Shown here: one piece after another, positions 10,278 through 19,392 of the stretch | Position numbering within the stretch: the stretch's first letter is position 1 | How the letters are laid out: each line of letters begins with the position of its first letter | Assembly: GCA_002709385.1 (NCBI GenBank) | Contig: PAQS01000040.1 | Location: 183,205-247,204, forward strand | Direction of reading: 5' to 3' | DNA from: Waddliaceae bacterium | GTDB lineage: Bacteria; Chlamydiota; Chlamydiia; Chlamydiales; GCA-2709385 | DNA length: 64,000 nucleotides | The notes under the pieces: model-generated | The model's input: only the letters and a program-made list of their open reading frames with translations | The model's database searches: none | Told to the model about the DNA's origin: nothing | Made by a program: the position numbers and the translations under genes

Positions 10278-10367
10278 TTATTTTTTCTTGTGACGATCTC
10301 TGCGACGACGCTTATTACGCTTGTGCTTAGCAATTTTTTTTCTGCGTTTCTTTTTGACAGATGACAT
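10278..10367 (-). CDS. AURKAIP1/COX24-domain small basic protein
   Basis: A 29-residue, extremely basic protein (MSSVKKKRRKKIAKHKRNK, then RRRRDRHKKK). This matches the COX24/AURKAIP1 domain, whose pattern is KKxxxxxKHKRxKRxRxxRHKK, found as a stand-alone small protein in Chlamydiota and Bacteroidota and as the tail of the mitochondrial small-subunit protein mS38. It is therefore probably a small ribosomal-subunit component. It lies between mnmG and dnaB and is short enough to be missed by default gene callers. Confidence 0.8.
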   Translation of the reverse strand: MSSVKKKRRKKIAKHKRNKRRRRDRHKKK

Positions 10368-10491
10368 ATGAAAATACGCTCCAAATAAAAGCTTTTGTTT
10401 CTTTCAGGCAATTGATTAGGTGAAATAAGTCGCCGTAATTGCCAGAGCAAAGACAATATGGTAGTGGAAATGAGATAAAAAGTAAACCCAA

Positions 10492-11946
10492 CTATTTTTC
10501 AGAAAATTCAGCAAAGGCTTCATCGTTATCGCCCATATGAACGCGATCACCAAAATCGTCATCTAAAGGGGTATAATTGTCGAAACGAGCAATTTCTTTA
10601 CGGAAAGTCAAATTAACACTACCTACCGCACCATGACGATTTTTACCCACAATGACTTCGGCTTGGCCTGGTTTATCCATAGGATCGTAGTATTCTCTAC
10701 GAAGAAGAAAGGCTACAACGTCGGCATCCTGCTCAATAGATCCCGATTCTCGCAAGTCACTCATCATTGGACGGTGACCAGCTCGCTCTTCTACTTTACG
10801 AGATAGCTGAGAACAACAGAGAATAGGAATATCCAATTCTCTCGCTAAAGTCTTCAACATTCTTGAAATCTCAGAGACTTCAATCTGACGACTTTCATTA
10901 CTACGAGAACTGGAAGATCCAGCAATTAGCTGGAGGTAGTCAATAATTAAAAATCCAATTCCATATGTTTCTTTCATTCGACGAGCCCGAGCCCGCAAAT
11001 CGGTAATCTTCAATCCGGGCTGGTCATCGATAAGCATCGTCGCGTTTTGAATATTATGGACACTAGAGACAATTCTCTGGTATTCCATTCCATTCAAGGA
11101 ACCAGTCTTGATTTTTTCGGATTCTACTTCAGATTGAGAACAAATAATTCTATGAACTAATTGCTCGGCGCTCATCTCAAGTGAAAAAATTCCTACAGGA
11201 ACTCCTTCACGGAAACAAATATTTTCAGCCAGGTTTAAAACGAAAGCCGTTTTACCCATAGCCGGACGAGCAGCTAAAATAATCAGGTTAGAATTACCCA
11301 TCCCATTGAGCATGGTATCAAGATCATTGAAATGGGTACGGACACCAGTAATACCTGGATCATCCGGACCTCTCTCTTGATAATCTTTTTGACGCTCTTC
11401 AAGCTCTTTTAAAAAGGGAACTTGATTCTTAGATTTTACCCCATTCAATACGTCTTGAATATGTGTCCCAGTTTGTGACTGGGCTGTTTGGCTTACTTGG
11501 TAAAATAATTGCTGAGCTTCATCTAGTAAGGTAGGAACATTATCCGGTTCATCAAGAGCACGCTTTTCGATAATTTGAGAAGCATTGATCATGCTTCGCA
11601 AAATAGATTTATTACGAACTAAATCAACGTATTCTTCTATATAGGCAGAAGTTCCTGCAAACTGGGCTAATGTCATGATATAAGGAGCACCGCCAACAGC
11701 TTTTAATTTTTCTTGGCGCTTGAGCTCTTCACATACAAGATGAACATCAATGGGTTTGTCATTCTTGTAAAAATTTTTTATTACATTGAAAACCAGTTTA
11801 TGCTCTGTAAAATAAAAATCAGAGTCATCTAGGCTGTCAGCAGCGATATTCACGCTATTCACGCTAGTAAGCATGGAACCCAACACCATCATTTCTGATT
11901 CTTTAGAGTGAGGGGCTACTTTAACTTTTTTCTTTTCGTCAGCCAT
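10492..11946 (-). CDS. dnaB: Replicative DNA helicase DnaB
   Basis: About 484 residues, normal for DnaB. An N-terminal DnaG-interacting helical domain (residues about 15-120) is followed by the RecA-like ATPase. Walker A is AARPAMGKTAF, Walker B is IGFLIIDYLQL, and the Arg/H4 region is CCSQLSRKVEERAGHRPMMS DLRESG, all intact. It is the hexameric 5'-3' helicase of the replication fork. The ATG ending at 11946 (MADEKKK) is preferred; an upstream in-frame TTG exists. No intein is present. Confidence 0.95.
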   Translation of the reverse strand: MADEKKKVKVAPHSKESEMMVLGSMLTSVNSVNIAADSLDDSDFYFTEHKLVFNVIKNFYKNDKPIDVHLVCEELKRQEKLKAVGGAPYIMTLAQFAGTSAYIEEYVDLVRNKSILRSMINASQIIEKRALDEPDNVPTLLDEAQQLFYQVSQTAQSQTGTHIQDVLNGVKSKNQVPFLKELEERQKDYQERGPDDPGITGVRTHFNDLDTMLNGMGNSNLIILAARPAMGKTAFVLNLAENICFREGVPVGIFSLEMSAEQLVHRIICSQSEVESEKIKTGSLNGMEYQRIVSSVHNIQNATMLIDDQPGLKITDLRARARRMKETYGIGFLIIDYLQLIAGSSSSRSNESRQIEVSEISRMLKTLARELDIPILCCSQLSRKVEERAGHRPMMSDLRESGSIEQDADVVAFLLRREYYDPMDKPGQAEVIVGKNRHGAVGSVNLTFRKEIARFDNYTPLDDDFGDRVHMGDNDEAFAEFSEK

Positions 11947-12127
11947 GACAGTCTCGTGGTTTTCTCTGTATTTTGACAACTTATACTAGAATAGTGGATC
12001 CATCATTCAAAAGTCTACGTACATCTTATACAGAAGAAAATGAAGGAAATGAAGGAAAGGTTTTTTCTTAAGCGACTACAGCTTGCGTAAAAAAGACAGG
12101 AAAGATAAGATCTTAACTAGTTTTCAC

Positions 12128-12214
12128 GGAAAGATGGCTGAGTGGCCGAAAGCACATCCCTGCTAAGGATGCGTACCTTTACGGGTACCGGGGGTTCGAA
12201 TCCCCCTCTTTCCG
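12128..12214 (+). tRNA. tRNA-Ser (GCU)
   Basis: An 87-nt class II tRNA. The acceptor stem GGAAAGA pairs with TCTTTCC, the anticodon GCT lies in the loop CTGCTAA, there is a long variable arm, and the T-arm is GGGGGTTCGAATCCCCC. The discriminator base is G, as expected for bacterial tRNA-Ser. The CCA is not fully encoded (ACA follows). Confidence 0.95.
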
Positions 12215-12220
12215 ACAAAA

Positions 12221-12250
12221 AAAGCTCTGAATTTTATTCAGAGCTTTTTT
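12221..12250. terminator. Intrinsic terminator after tRNA-Ser(GCU)
   Basis: AAAGCTCTGAAT pairs perfectly with ATTCAGAGCTTT across a three-T loop, followed by TTT. It ends the tRNA transcript and can also serve the facing transporter gene. Confidence 0.85.
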
Positions 12251-12273
12251 GTTTTTAAGAAACCGCACAAAAT

Positions 12274-13620
12274 TTAAGAAGCAAGCTCTACTTGCATTTC
12301 ATCACCCTCTACTCCGCTTTTTACAATCTGGGCATAAATAAGAAGAAGTAAACATGCGATGATGCCAATACTAGCAACGATATACCAAATCATTTCTGGC
12401 TGGTAAGTTTCGTGTAAATATTTTTCTACTAAATACCCGCCGAGTGGCCCTCCAGCAAACGAACCAATTGCTACAGGAAGAAAAGCAAATCCCATATAAG
12501 TACCCACTTGCTCTTTAGGGGCAAGGGTAGCAACGTACTCGTAAAGGCGAGGAGATAAGGTTGCTTCACCAATAGCAAATAAGGCGATTCCTACTAAAGC
12601 AGCTGGAATGGTAGGGGCAATTGCAAAACATAGCCAAGAACAGCTAGCAAGCATTAAACCACTCACAATAGCTCTTAATGCAGACCAGTGTCTTGTTAAA
12701 ATTCCCATAGGAATACTTGCTCCGATAATAATCCAAGCATTCACCGTTTCTAAAAGCTCAAAATTTTCATAATGCAAAACTTCCAAAACATAGAAAGGAA
12801 GGGCATAAAATAACTGTCAAAACATCAAATAAAAACTCGATAATAGTGTGAGAAATGTAATGAACTTAATGTTGCTAAAGACCATTAGCATATCTTTAAA
12901 TATTTTAGTAAAGCTAGCGCTTTGAGCTGTTTCTACGGTTTCTAGCGGTTTATCTGGCTCTCTAAAAAAGGCAAGAGTCCCTAAAAAGAGGCAAGCAGAA
13001 ACCACTGAAGCCATTACTAAGACATACTCTATCCCGAGTAAATGCCGAATCTGTAATGCGAAAATAGGACCTAATGCTCCACCTATATTCACGATAGAAT
13101 AATAAATAGAATATCCTAAAGATGCTGTTTCTGGAACTGTCGTCTTAGCAACTGTTCCTACAATGCAGGGCTTGATTAAAGAACCTCCAATAGAGGTCAA
13201 TACCAATACGGCAGTAATATAAGGCGTTGGCCCCACTGATTGTACTAAAGCAGCACCAAGATCTAAACAGGGAAGGGCAATAAGAAAATATCCTAAAGCA
13301 AAAAGAAAAAAACACGCGGCTAATGTCTTACGAAATCCATAGCGGTCAACAAATACTCCGGCTACTAGTGGTAATGAGTACATAATCCCTGCATACATCC
13401 CCGCTAACGATGCTGCAGCTTCCACACCCAAGTCTAAACGATTAGCTAAGTAAACAACCAAAATCGCTTTTGAGCCATAAAATGCAAAACGCTCAAATAA
13501 CTCCAGACTATTTGCAATCCAAAACGTGGAATTAAAGCTCGTTCGCACTCTTTGTATAGTAACGGAAAAACTCAAAATTTTTCTCCAATTCAACGCTTCG
13601 CTCACTTTATGAACATACAT
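12274..13620 (-). pseudogene. POT/MFS-type transporter interrupted by an in-frame TGA
   Basis: Two collinear pieces in one frame make a 449-codon transporter. The N-terminal half (267 residues) contains ELFERFAFYGSKAILVVYL, typical of proton-dependent peptide transporters, and the C-terminal half (about 180 residues) holds the remaining TMs. They are separated only by a TGA at 12817-12819. Reading across gives SFYLMF-stop-QLFYALPFYV, where Trp (TGG) would fit. There is no frameshift and no second deletion, so this is a single G-to-A nonsense change, a sequencing error, or readthrough. Neighbouring genes encode Trp with TGG and I see no sign of a recoded TGA. Confidence 0.75.
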
Positions 13621-14107
13621 TTGTGAACAAAAATATCGTTTCTTAATCGGTTTTGGGAGATGTTACACCACACAATGTAAGTAACAACGTGAACCCTTGT
13701 AGATAATTTTTTACACAAGAGCAAGAAAAAATGATGAACAATGCAAAGAAAAAGTATGAACAAGAAAGGAAGTTATTGGAAATCTATAGACTTAAAGAAG
13801 AAAAAAAATAGCTTTCTGAGCTGTCTCTAAGAGGTGTTTTAAATAAAATAAATTTTTATAACGTGCGAACAGGTTTTCCACATAGAAATACAGAAGAGAA
13901 ATGAAAAAATTACCCCACATATACAGAGAAGGTGAAAAATTATATTAAAGTTTTGCACAGTGATTATATGAATTGACATAAGCTGTTTTTATCAAAAAGA
14001 AATTTATTGGTGATTTTCATCAACAAGTTATCCACAGTATGCTAAGGACTGAGTTAAAAAAAATCAGTCCTTATTCGAGGAGAATGTAAATATTTGCGTC
14101 TATTTAT
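13621..14107. other. AT-rich intergenic region with DnaA-box-like 9-mers
   Basis: There is no convincing gene in this stretch of almost 490 bases. It holds one perfect DnaA box, TTATCCACA at 14028-14036. Near matches are TTTTCCACA (13874-13882), TTTTGCACA (13951-13959), TGTAGATAA (13698-13706, opposite strand) and TTATCTACA (14104-14112). A 26-codon charged reading frame starting at about 13730 is probably noise. The promoter of the transporter gene must lie near 13621-13680. Whether this is a replication origin is open. Confidence 0.4.
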
Positions 14108-15733
14108 CTACAAGATTTGCACATTTTTGATTGATGGTTTCCATGAAAAATCCAATAAACCTATAGAACTTACTTGAACATAAGCGCTTTGTGGTTTTTT
14201 AAGAGATACAAAAGAGCCAAAATAAATGGGAATAATAGGCATATCTTGTATTAGTAGTGCTTCTGCATTGTTAAGTAGTTTTTCTCGTTCTTCATTTGTA
14301 CTACAGTAATTTGCTTGTTCTAAGAGTTCCACGTAAGCTTGACTCTGCCATCCTGTATTGTTTGTACTGCTATCTTTATATTTGAATACTTCAAGAAAAT
14401 TTGAAGAGTCAGGAAAGTCAGCTACCCATGAACCCATACAAAGCTGAGTATTTCCTTGTCGAAGCTCACTGAAAAGTACTTTGGATTCTACAGTGCGTAA
14501 TTCTATATGAATACCAAGAACTTCTTTCCATTGTTCTTGCATACTTTGTGCTAGGCGACGTCTACGAGCATCTTGTCCAAAAGTTAGTGTAAGACTAGGG
14601 AAGCTATCAGAAGATAAAGATAATTCTTCTAATGCTTCATTAAACAATTTACGTGCTTCGTCGATATCAGCATCGTGAAAAAAACTTGGCTTTTCTTTTT
14701 TTAGAGAGAGGGGCACCAGTCCAGTAGCTGGTGTTTGGCCTCCTTGCAAAAGATGATCGACAAGTTGTTGTCGGTTTAAAGCTAATGAAAGGGCGCGCCT
14801 TATCTTGGGGTTCGAGAGTGTGGGGTCTAATGTATTTACACGAATAAATTCTGTATGAAGGGCAGGAGAAATAGCGAGACTGTTGTTGTTTTTTAAGTGG
14901 TTTAAAGAGTCAACAGGTAGAACTGATAGAGGAGAGCCTGCCCAATCTAGTTCATTATTTTGGAACATTGCAAGTTCAGTATGTTCGTCCACAAAAATGA
15001 ACTGTATTTCGTTAAGGAAAACATTATTTTGCTCCCAGTATGCTGAATTTTTGATTAAATGTATTTCATCTGCTTCTGCCCAACGTTTTACTGTAAAGGG
15101 ACCATTATGCGGAGGAATATAATGGCTTTTTTCATGCCACTTCGGATATTTAGAGGCGTAATGCTTAGGAATAGGAGCATAGATAGGGAGCGTAAGAAGC
15201 TCAAGAAAGTAAGGAGTAGGGGATTCTAAAGTGACACAAAGCGTACGATAGTCTTTAGCCTTTACCCCAATAGAATTGGTAGATATTAGCCCCTTTTTTG
15301 CACTTTCTGCACCTTTAATACAGTATAATAATGATGAGAAATCAGAAGGAAAATTTGGCTCAAGAGCTTGTCGCCAAGCATATACAAAGTCATTAGCAGT
15401 ACAAGCAGCACCATCAGACCATACACTCTTTCGTAGCTTGAATATGTACTTTAGGCCATCTTCGCTTACAGTCCATGACTCTGCTATACCTGCTTCAGCT
15501 TTACCATTAGTATTTGTTCGTGTTAGTCCTTCAAAAAGTAGGCGAGATACAGTTAGAGCATGAATAGTGCGTCCTCGTCGTGGATCAATAGAAACAGCTC
15601 CATCTTTAAGGTTGGCACGGAAAATAGATAAGGGCTTATCGCTGGTATTTTTAGTTGTTTTTTTAGAGTTACACGATTCTGTAATTAAAAGCGCAAGAAA
15701 TAGAAGTAGAGTGCGTACTGCTGAGAAAGTCAT
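14108..15733 (-). CDS. oppA: Oligopeptide ABC transporter substrate-binding lipoprotein (OppA)
   Basis: A 541-residue protein with a lipoprotein signal (hydrophobic to residue 20, lipobox-like TESC, Cys at about 21). The body is a type 2 SBP of SBP_bac_5 family: LSIFRANLKDGAVSIDPRRG near the start, then LLFEGLT, WSVSEDGLKYIFKLR-like text and the C-terminal peptide-binding lobe. It binds oligopeptides in the periplasm for an Opp permease, but no permease gene is adjacent; chlamydiae often carry several oppA copies. The ATG ending at 15733 follows GGAGC. Confidence 0.88.
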   Translation of the reverse strand: MTFSAVRTLLLFLALLITESCNSKKTTKNTSDKPLSIFRANLKDGAVSIDPRRGRTIHALTVSRLLFEGLTRTNTNGKAEAGIAESWTVSEDGLKYIFKLRKSVWSDGAACTANDFVYAWRQALEPNFPSDFSSLLYCIKGAESAKKGLISTNSIGVKAKDYRTLCVTLESPTPYFLELLTLPIYAPIPKHYASKYPKWHEKSHYIPPHNGPFTVKRWAEADEIHLIKNSAYWEQNNVFLNEIQFIFVDEHTELAMFQNNELDWAGSPLSVLPVDSLNHLKNNNSLAISPALHTEFIRVNTLDPTLSNPKIRRALSLALNRQQLVDHLLQGGQTPATGLVPLSLKKEKPSFFHDADIDEARKLFNEALEELSLSSDSFPSLTLTFGQDARRRRLAQSMQEQWKEVLGIHIELRTVESKVLFSELRQGNTQLCMGSWVADFPDSSNFLEVFKYKDSSTNNTGWQSQAYVELLEQANYCSTNEEREKLLNNAEALLIQDMPIIPIYFGSFVSLKKPQSAYVQVSSIGLLDFSWKPSIKNVQIL

Positions 15734-15809
15734 AAAAGCTCCTTTTATGAAAAGGTAGACAATATAACGAACTCATAAGTTGGAGTCTACTTCTAGCTTA
15801 ATGTATTTA

Positions 15810-17597
15810 CTATTTGCGTTCAGATTGTTGTGTTTCCCAAAGGTGAGCATATAGTTTTTTATTTAGAAGTAGTTCTTGATGGTTTCCTTCTTCTACTATT
15901 CTTCCTTGCTCTAAAACAATAATTTTATCCGCATCAACAATCGTAGAAAGGCGGTGTGCAATAACCAAGCTTGTATATCCCTGTGCGATTTCTTTTAGTG
16001 CATTAAGAATGGCTTGTTCAGACTTACTATCCAGAGAAGAAGTCGCTTCATCAAATACTAGTATAGGAGGGCGTTTAAGTATTGTTCGTGCAATAGCAAC
16101 TCTTTGTTTTTCTCCACCAGATAACTTTAAACCTCTTTCTCCCACTAAAGTATTAACTCCATCGGGTAGTTCTTTTATGAAATGATCAAGGTGAGCGTGA
16201 CGAATCGCATTGAGAACTTCTTCATCTGTTGCATTTGGACGTCCATAGCGAATATTCTCAATAATTGTATCGTTAAATAAAACGGTATCTTGTGGAACAA
16301 TCCCAATAGATTGTCTTAAGGAGTATTGAGAAAGATGACGAATGTCTTTACCGCCTACAGTAATACTCCCTTCGCTCACATCATAAAAACGAAATAAGAG
16401 TTTTACTAATGTTGATTTTCCAGCTCCACTAGGACCAACCACAGCGACTTTTTGCCCAGGTTTTACCGTAAAGCTAATATCGTTCAGGATCGGACGTTCT
16501 GTATGATAGCGAAAAAATACTTTTGAAAAAGAAATACTAGAGTCATTTGACGATAGAAATTCTGCATTAGGGGAGTCAGTAACCTTAGGCTTATACCCTA
16601 ACAAAGTAAACATTTGTTCTATGTTTGCCATAGACCCTTTTATTTCTCGGTAAACAAAGCCTAGAAAATTTAAAGGTAAAAATAACTGCATCATAAAAGC
16701 ATTGATAAGAACAAAATCACCTATCGTCATAAGATCAGCTAAAACTCTATTGGCAGCAAGAATCATCATACTTGTCATTGCAATGGCTATAATAAGAGCT
16801 TGTCCGCTATTGAGTGCGAAAAGAGATAAACGGCTTTTACGCTTCGCCCACTCCCATTTTTCTAGTTCAGTATCATAGCGTTCTGCTTCATAGTCCTCAT
16901 TTGTAAAATATTTTACAGTCTCATAATTCAGTAAACTATCAATAGCCCGAAAATTACTTGAGGAATCTGCTTTATTTGCTTCTCGAATGAATTTTGTTCT
17001 CCATTCGGTAGCAACAAAAGAAAACGCAATATATGTAGCGATAGATCCAAAAGTTACTGTTGCAAAGTCCCAGCCATAATTGATGAGAAGAAGAACAATA
17101 ACTAAAGCTATTTCTAGTAAGGTGGGAACAATATTAAAAATCATAAAGCGAAGAAGAAAACTAATACCACTTGTTCCTCGTTCTATATCTCTTGATAGTC
17201 CGCCTGTTCGGCGAGTTAAATGAAAGTCGAGCTCTAGTTGATGTAAATGTTGAAAAACTTCTAAGCCAACTCTTCGAATCGCACGTTCTGTTACACGCCC
17301 AAATAAAGTATCTCGAATCTCACCAAGTAAAACATTAGAAAATCGAACTAAACCATAAGCAAGAATAAGACTAATAGGAGCAACAATAAGCTCCATGGAC
17401 TTGAGTTGATAAGAATCTAAATCATCAACAATATACTTCAGAATGAAAGGTAAGCTAACACTAGCGATCTTTGCAAAAATTAAGCAAAAAATAGCGATGA
17501 GTACTCGTTTCTTAAACTCCCAAAGATAAGGCCAAAGAAGCTTAAGAACTTTCCAATCTACCGTCTCAATATTATCTGAGTAATTTCCATGCCGCAT
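15810..17597 (-). CDS. ATM1/HMT-type ABC transporter (fused TMD-NBD)
   Basis: 595 residues. An N-terminal six-TM ABC exporter domain (about residues 30-320) is fused to an ATPase. Walker A is GPSGAGKST, the signature is LSGGEKQRVAIAR, Walker B is ILVFDEATSSLD, and the H-loop is VIAHRLST. The N-terminal segment LLWPYLWEFKKRV and RLVEFFHxLTRRTGG-like helix (HLHQLELDFHLTRRTGGLS) are typical of the Atm1/ABCB7 branch, which exports glutathione-linked sulfur/iron or metal conjugates. It probably works as a homodimer in the inner membrane. Confidence 0.85.
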   Translation of the reverse strand: MRHGNYSDNIETVDWKVLKLLWPYLWEFKKRVLIAIFCLIFAKIASVSLPFILKYIVDDLDSYQLKSMELIVAPISLILAYGLVRFSNVLLGEIRDTLFGRVTERAIRRVGLEVFQHLHQLELDFHLTRRTGGLSRDIERGTSGISFLLRFMIFNIVPTLLEIALVIVLLLINYGWDFATVTFGSIATYIAFSFVATEWRTKFIREANKADSSSNFRAIDSLLNYETVKYFTNEDYEAERYDTELEKWEWAKRKSRLSLFALNSGQALIIAIAMTSMMILAANRVLADLMTIGDFVLINAFMMQLFLPLNFLGFVYREIKGSMANIEQMFTLLGYKPKVTDSPNAEFLSSNDSSISFSKVFFRYHTERPILNDISFTVKPGQKVAVVGPSGAGKSTLVKLLFRFYDVSEGSITVGGKDIRHLSQYSLRQSIGIVPQDTVLFNDTIIENIRYGRPNATDEEVLNAIRHAHLDHFIKELPDGVNTLVGERGLKLSGGEKQRVAIARTILKRPPILVFDEATSSLDSKSEQAILNALKEIAQGYTSLVIAHRLSTIVDADKIIVLEQGRIVEEGNHQELLLNKKLYAHLWETQQSERK

Positions 17598-17696
17598 TCA
17601 AGGATACCTAAGTTATGAATCTAGAACTGTAGCATAACATTGCTACATCATAAAAAATAGTATCTCTAATGGAGAAGAAGAAAATCTAGATAAATG

Positions 17697-17743
17697 GAAG
17701 AGTGTTTACAAAATAAAATAAATTATTTTGCAAACACTTCCTG
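17697..17743 (-). terminator. Long AT-rich hairpin downstream of the small membrane protein gene
   Basis: GGAAGAGTGTTT and AAACACTTCC, with the inner arms CAAAATAA and TTATTTTG, form a long stem with a few mismatches. It lies just past the stop of the minus-strand gene at 17766 and before the ABC exporter, as expected for a terminator, although a strong U-run is missing. Confidence 0.5.
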
Positions 17744-17765
17744 TACCCTATAAAAAATTAAGCAA

Positions 17766-18110
17766 TTAGCTTATCGGATTATCTGATGGAGGGGGTGATG
17801 CAGGCATAAAACGCTGTTTTGCAACACGAGCGGTAACAGATGTTGCTCCTGCAAGGAGAGTAATCGGAGTTGATAGAATCAAGAGACCCATTATAACCCC
17901 ATCTAGAGCACCGTGTAGGCCTTCTTTAAGGACTCCAGCTTGTATAGCAGCAATACTTTCAACGATATTATGGCTCTTCGCAGAATACGTTGCACCTGTA
18001 TTTACACCATTTTGAGCAATACGTTCTTTTGCATGATAAATACTCAAACCGCTAATTAAAGCTCCAGCACCATACAAAGCATACTGTCCATAATTTGTTA
18101 CAATATTCAT
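17766..18110 (-). CDS. Unrecognised two-TM glycine-rich small protein
   Basis: 114 residues from the ATG ending at 18110, which has AAGGAGAG just upstream; a longer frame exists but lacks such a site. There is one glycine-rich hydrophobic segment at residues 8-28 (ALYGAGALISGLS) and a second at about 70-92 (VIMGLLILSTPITLLAGATS), then a basic stretch and a Pro-rich tail (PASPPPSDNPIS). I recognise no family. Size and membrane topology are compatible with a chlamydial inclusion or envelope protein, but this is not demonstrated. Confidence 0.55.
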   Translation of the reverse strand: MNIVTNYGQYALYGAGALISGLSIYHAKERIAQNGVNTGATYSAKSHNIVESIAAIQAGVLKEGLHGALDGVIMGLLILSTPITLLAGATSVTARVAKQRFMPASPPPSDNPIS

Positions 18111-18276
18111 AACTTCTCTCCTTTCAGAAAATTCTAAATAAAAAAATATCCTTATGCATGGAGAGAGCGATTGTGTCAATATATAGACCATAAAAAAATA
18201 TTTATTGCTTCTAATGAATCAAGGGGTTAGGATCTAAATCCCTAAACTTAAAAGTTGAATTTAACATAAGGTTACA

Positions 18277-18960
18277 ATGAGAAAATTTTTTATCCTTCTT
18301 CTATTGCTTAATCCTCTTCACTTGTTTGCTAGTAGCGATATTTTGAGTTTATTTAATAGCAAAATCAGTATTAAGTTCTCCTTGATCTCTCCTGAAGGCC
18401 CTTCAAATGAAGACCTAAAATTTTTTTTACTTTCTTCTGATGATTTGAATGTAGGAACAAATTATCGATTAAGCTGCCTAAGCACTGTAAATTCAGCAAA
18501 TAAGCAAATGATTGTCACACCAAAAGAAGATGGTTGTTTTATGTCGTCTTCTGATGGAAGAGAGTTAGCCTTTTGTTTCACGAGTCACCTAGCACCAGAA
18601 TCATATTTTTTTGTTCTTGAAGACTTATCTAACGATGAGAAACTATATTCAGATTGGTTTTGTCCTTTTGCAAAGCAAGTTCAATTCAAATCCGGTGCAA
18701 TGTTTTATGCTGCAGAAATTTTGGCTGAACAACATGTGTACTTAGCGAGACTCTGCTGTTTGAAAGAAGGAATAAATCAAAAAGGAACTATTTCCTTAAT
18801 CTCAAATGGAAAAGTGATGCATAAAACTCCTTTTGAAACTCTTGGGAAGTCATTTATAAGTGCGGTTTTTCCTATTCCACCTGGAAAAAATAACTATTTA
18901 AAAGTATCTCTGGGCCGCGAAAAAATACAATACTCAATACCGACACAGGAAAAAGCATAA
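18277..18960 (+). CDS. Unrecognised exported protein
   Basis: 227 residues with a clear signal peptide (MRKFFILLLLLNPLHLFAS, cleavage near residue 19). The mature part is beta-rich and has several cysteines; no known domain is recognised. It is divergent from the gene at 17766 and immediately followed (two bases) by another unknown gene, with which it is likely coupled. It is probably periplasmic or surface-associated. Confidence 0.6.
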   Translation: MRKFFILLLLLNPLHLFASSDILSLFNSKISIKFSLISPEGPSNEDLKFFLLSSDDLNVGTNYRLSCLSTVNSANKQMIVTPKEDGCFMSSSDGRELAFCFTSHLAPESYFFVLEDLSNDEKLYSDWFCPFAKQVQFKSGAMFYAAEILAEQHVYLARLCCLKEGINQKGTISLISNGKVMHKTPFETLGKSFISAVFPIPPGKNNYLKVSLGREKIQYSIPTQEKA

Positions 18961-18962
18961 AA

Positions 18963-19364
18963 ATGCAAGGTATAAAACATGTAATCGGAGGAGCAGCTAT
19001 TGGATTAGGATGCTCTTTCTCTCCAGCTGCATATCACTATGGAAAGGCGGAAATAAATAGTAGTCTCGGAAATGCAAGAGCTACTCTTGATGAAAAAGGT
19101 CAAGCAAAAGAGTGGATGTTTGGTAGTTCTGCTACAGGAGCTTTATTTGGTTTTCTTAGAACTTTTAAAGTACAGCCTTGGGGAAAAACTGTGGCAAAAC
19201 ACTACCCAGCATTAGGTTTAGGCTTCCTTACTGCTTGTATAGGTAGTGGAGCTGTAGCTTATTCAAAAGGCTGGAACAGTGAGTTCTTACGTATTGTTCG
19301 AGCTCAAGAAAAAGAGTTGAAAGAACTAAATGATACTATGGAAGCCTTGATATTTAATATTTAA
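18963..19364 (+). CDS. Unrecognised two-TM small protein
   Basis: 133 residues. Hydrophobic glycine-rich segments lie at about 5-25 (VIGGAAIGLGCSFSPAA) and 80-105 (ALGLGFLTACIGSGAVAYS), separated by a charged middle and followed by a short coiled-coil-like tail (RAQEKELKELNDTME). The start lies two bases after the preceding stop. Its layout resembles the unknown protein at 17766-18110, so both may belong to one lineage-specific family; no homology can be proven by eye. Confidence 0.55.
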   Translation: MQGIKHVIGGAAIGLGCSFSPAAYHYGKAEINSSLGNARATLDEKGQAKEWMFGSSATGALFGFLRTFKVQPWGKTVAKHYPALGLGFLTACIGSGAVAYSKGWNSEFLRIVRAQEKELKELNDTMEALIFNI

Positions 19365-19392
19365 TCTGTAAATTGAGAATATTCGATGACGT

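Noticed and set aside
12274-13620. General recoding of TGA as Trp in the AT-rich part
   Set aside because: Other genes use TGG for Trp and TGA as a stop (for example in the zinc ATPase gene); only this one case is seen.
13730-13810. 26-codon charged reading frame (MMNNAKKKYEQERKLL)
   Set aside because: Low complexity in AT-rich DNA; no convincing ribosome site or homologue known to me.
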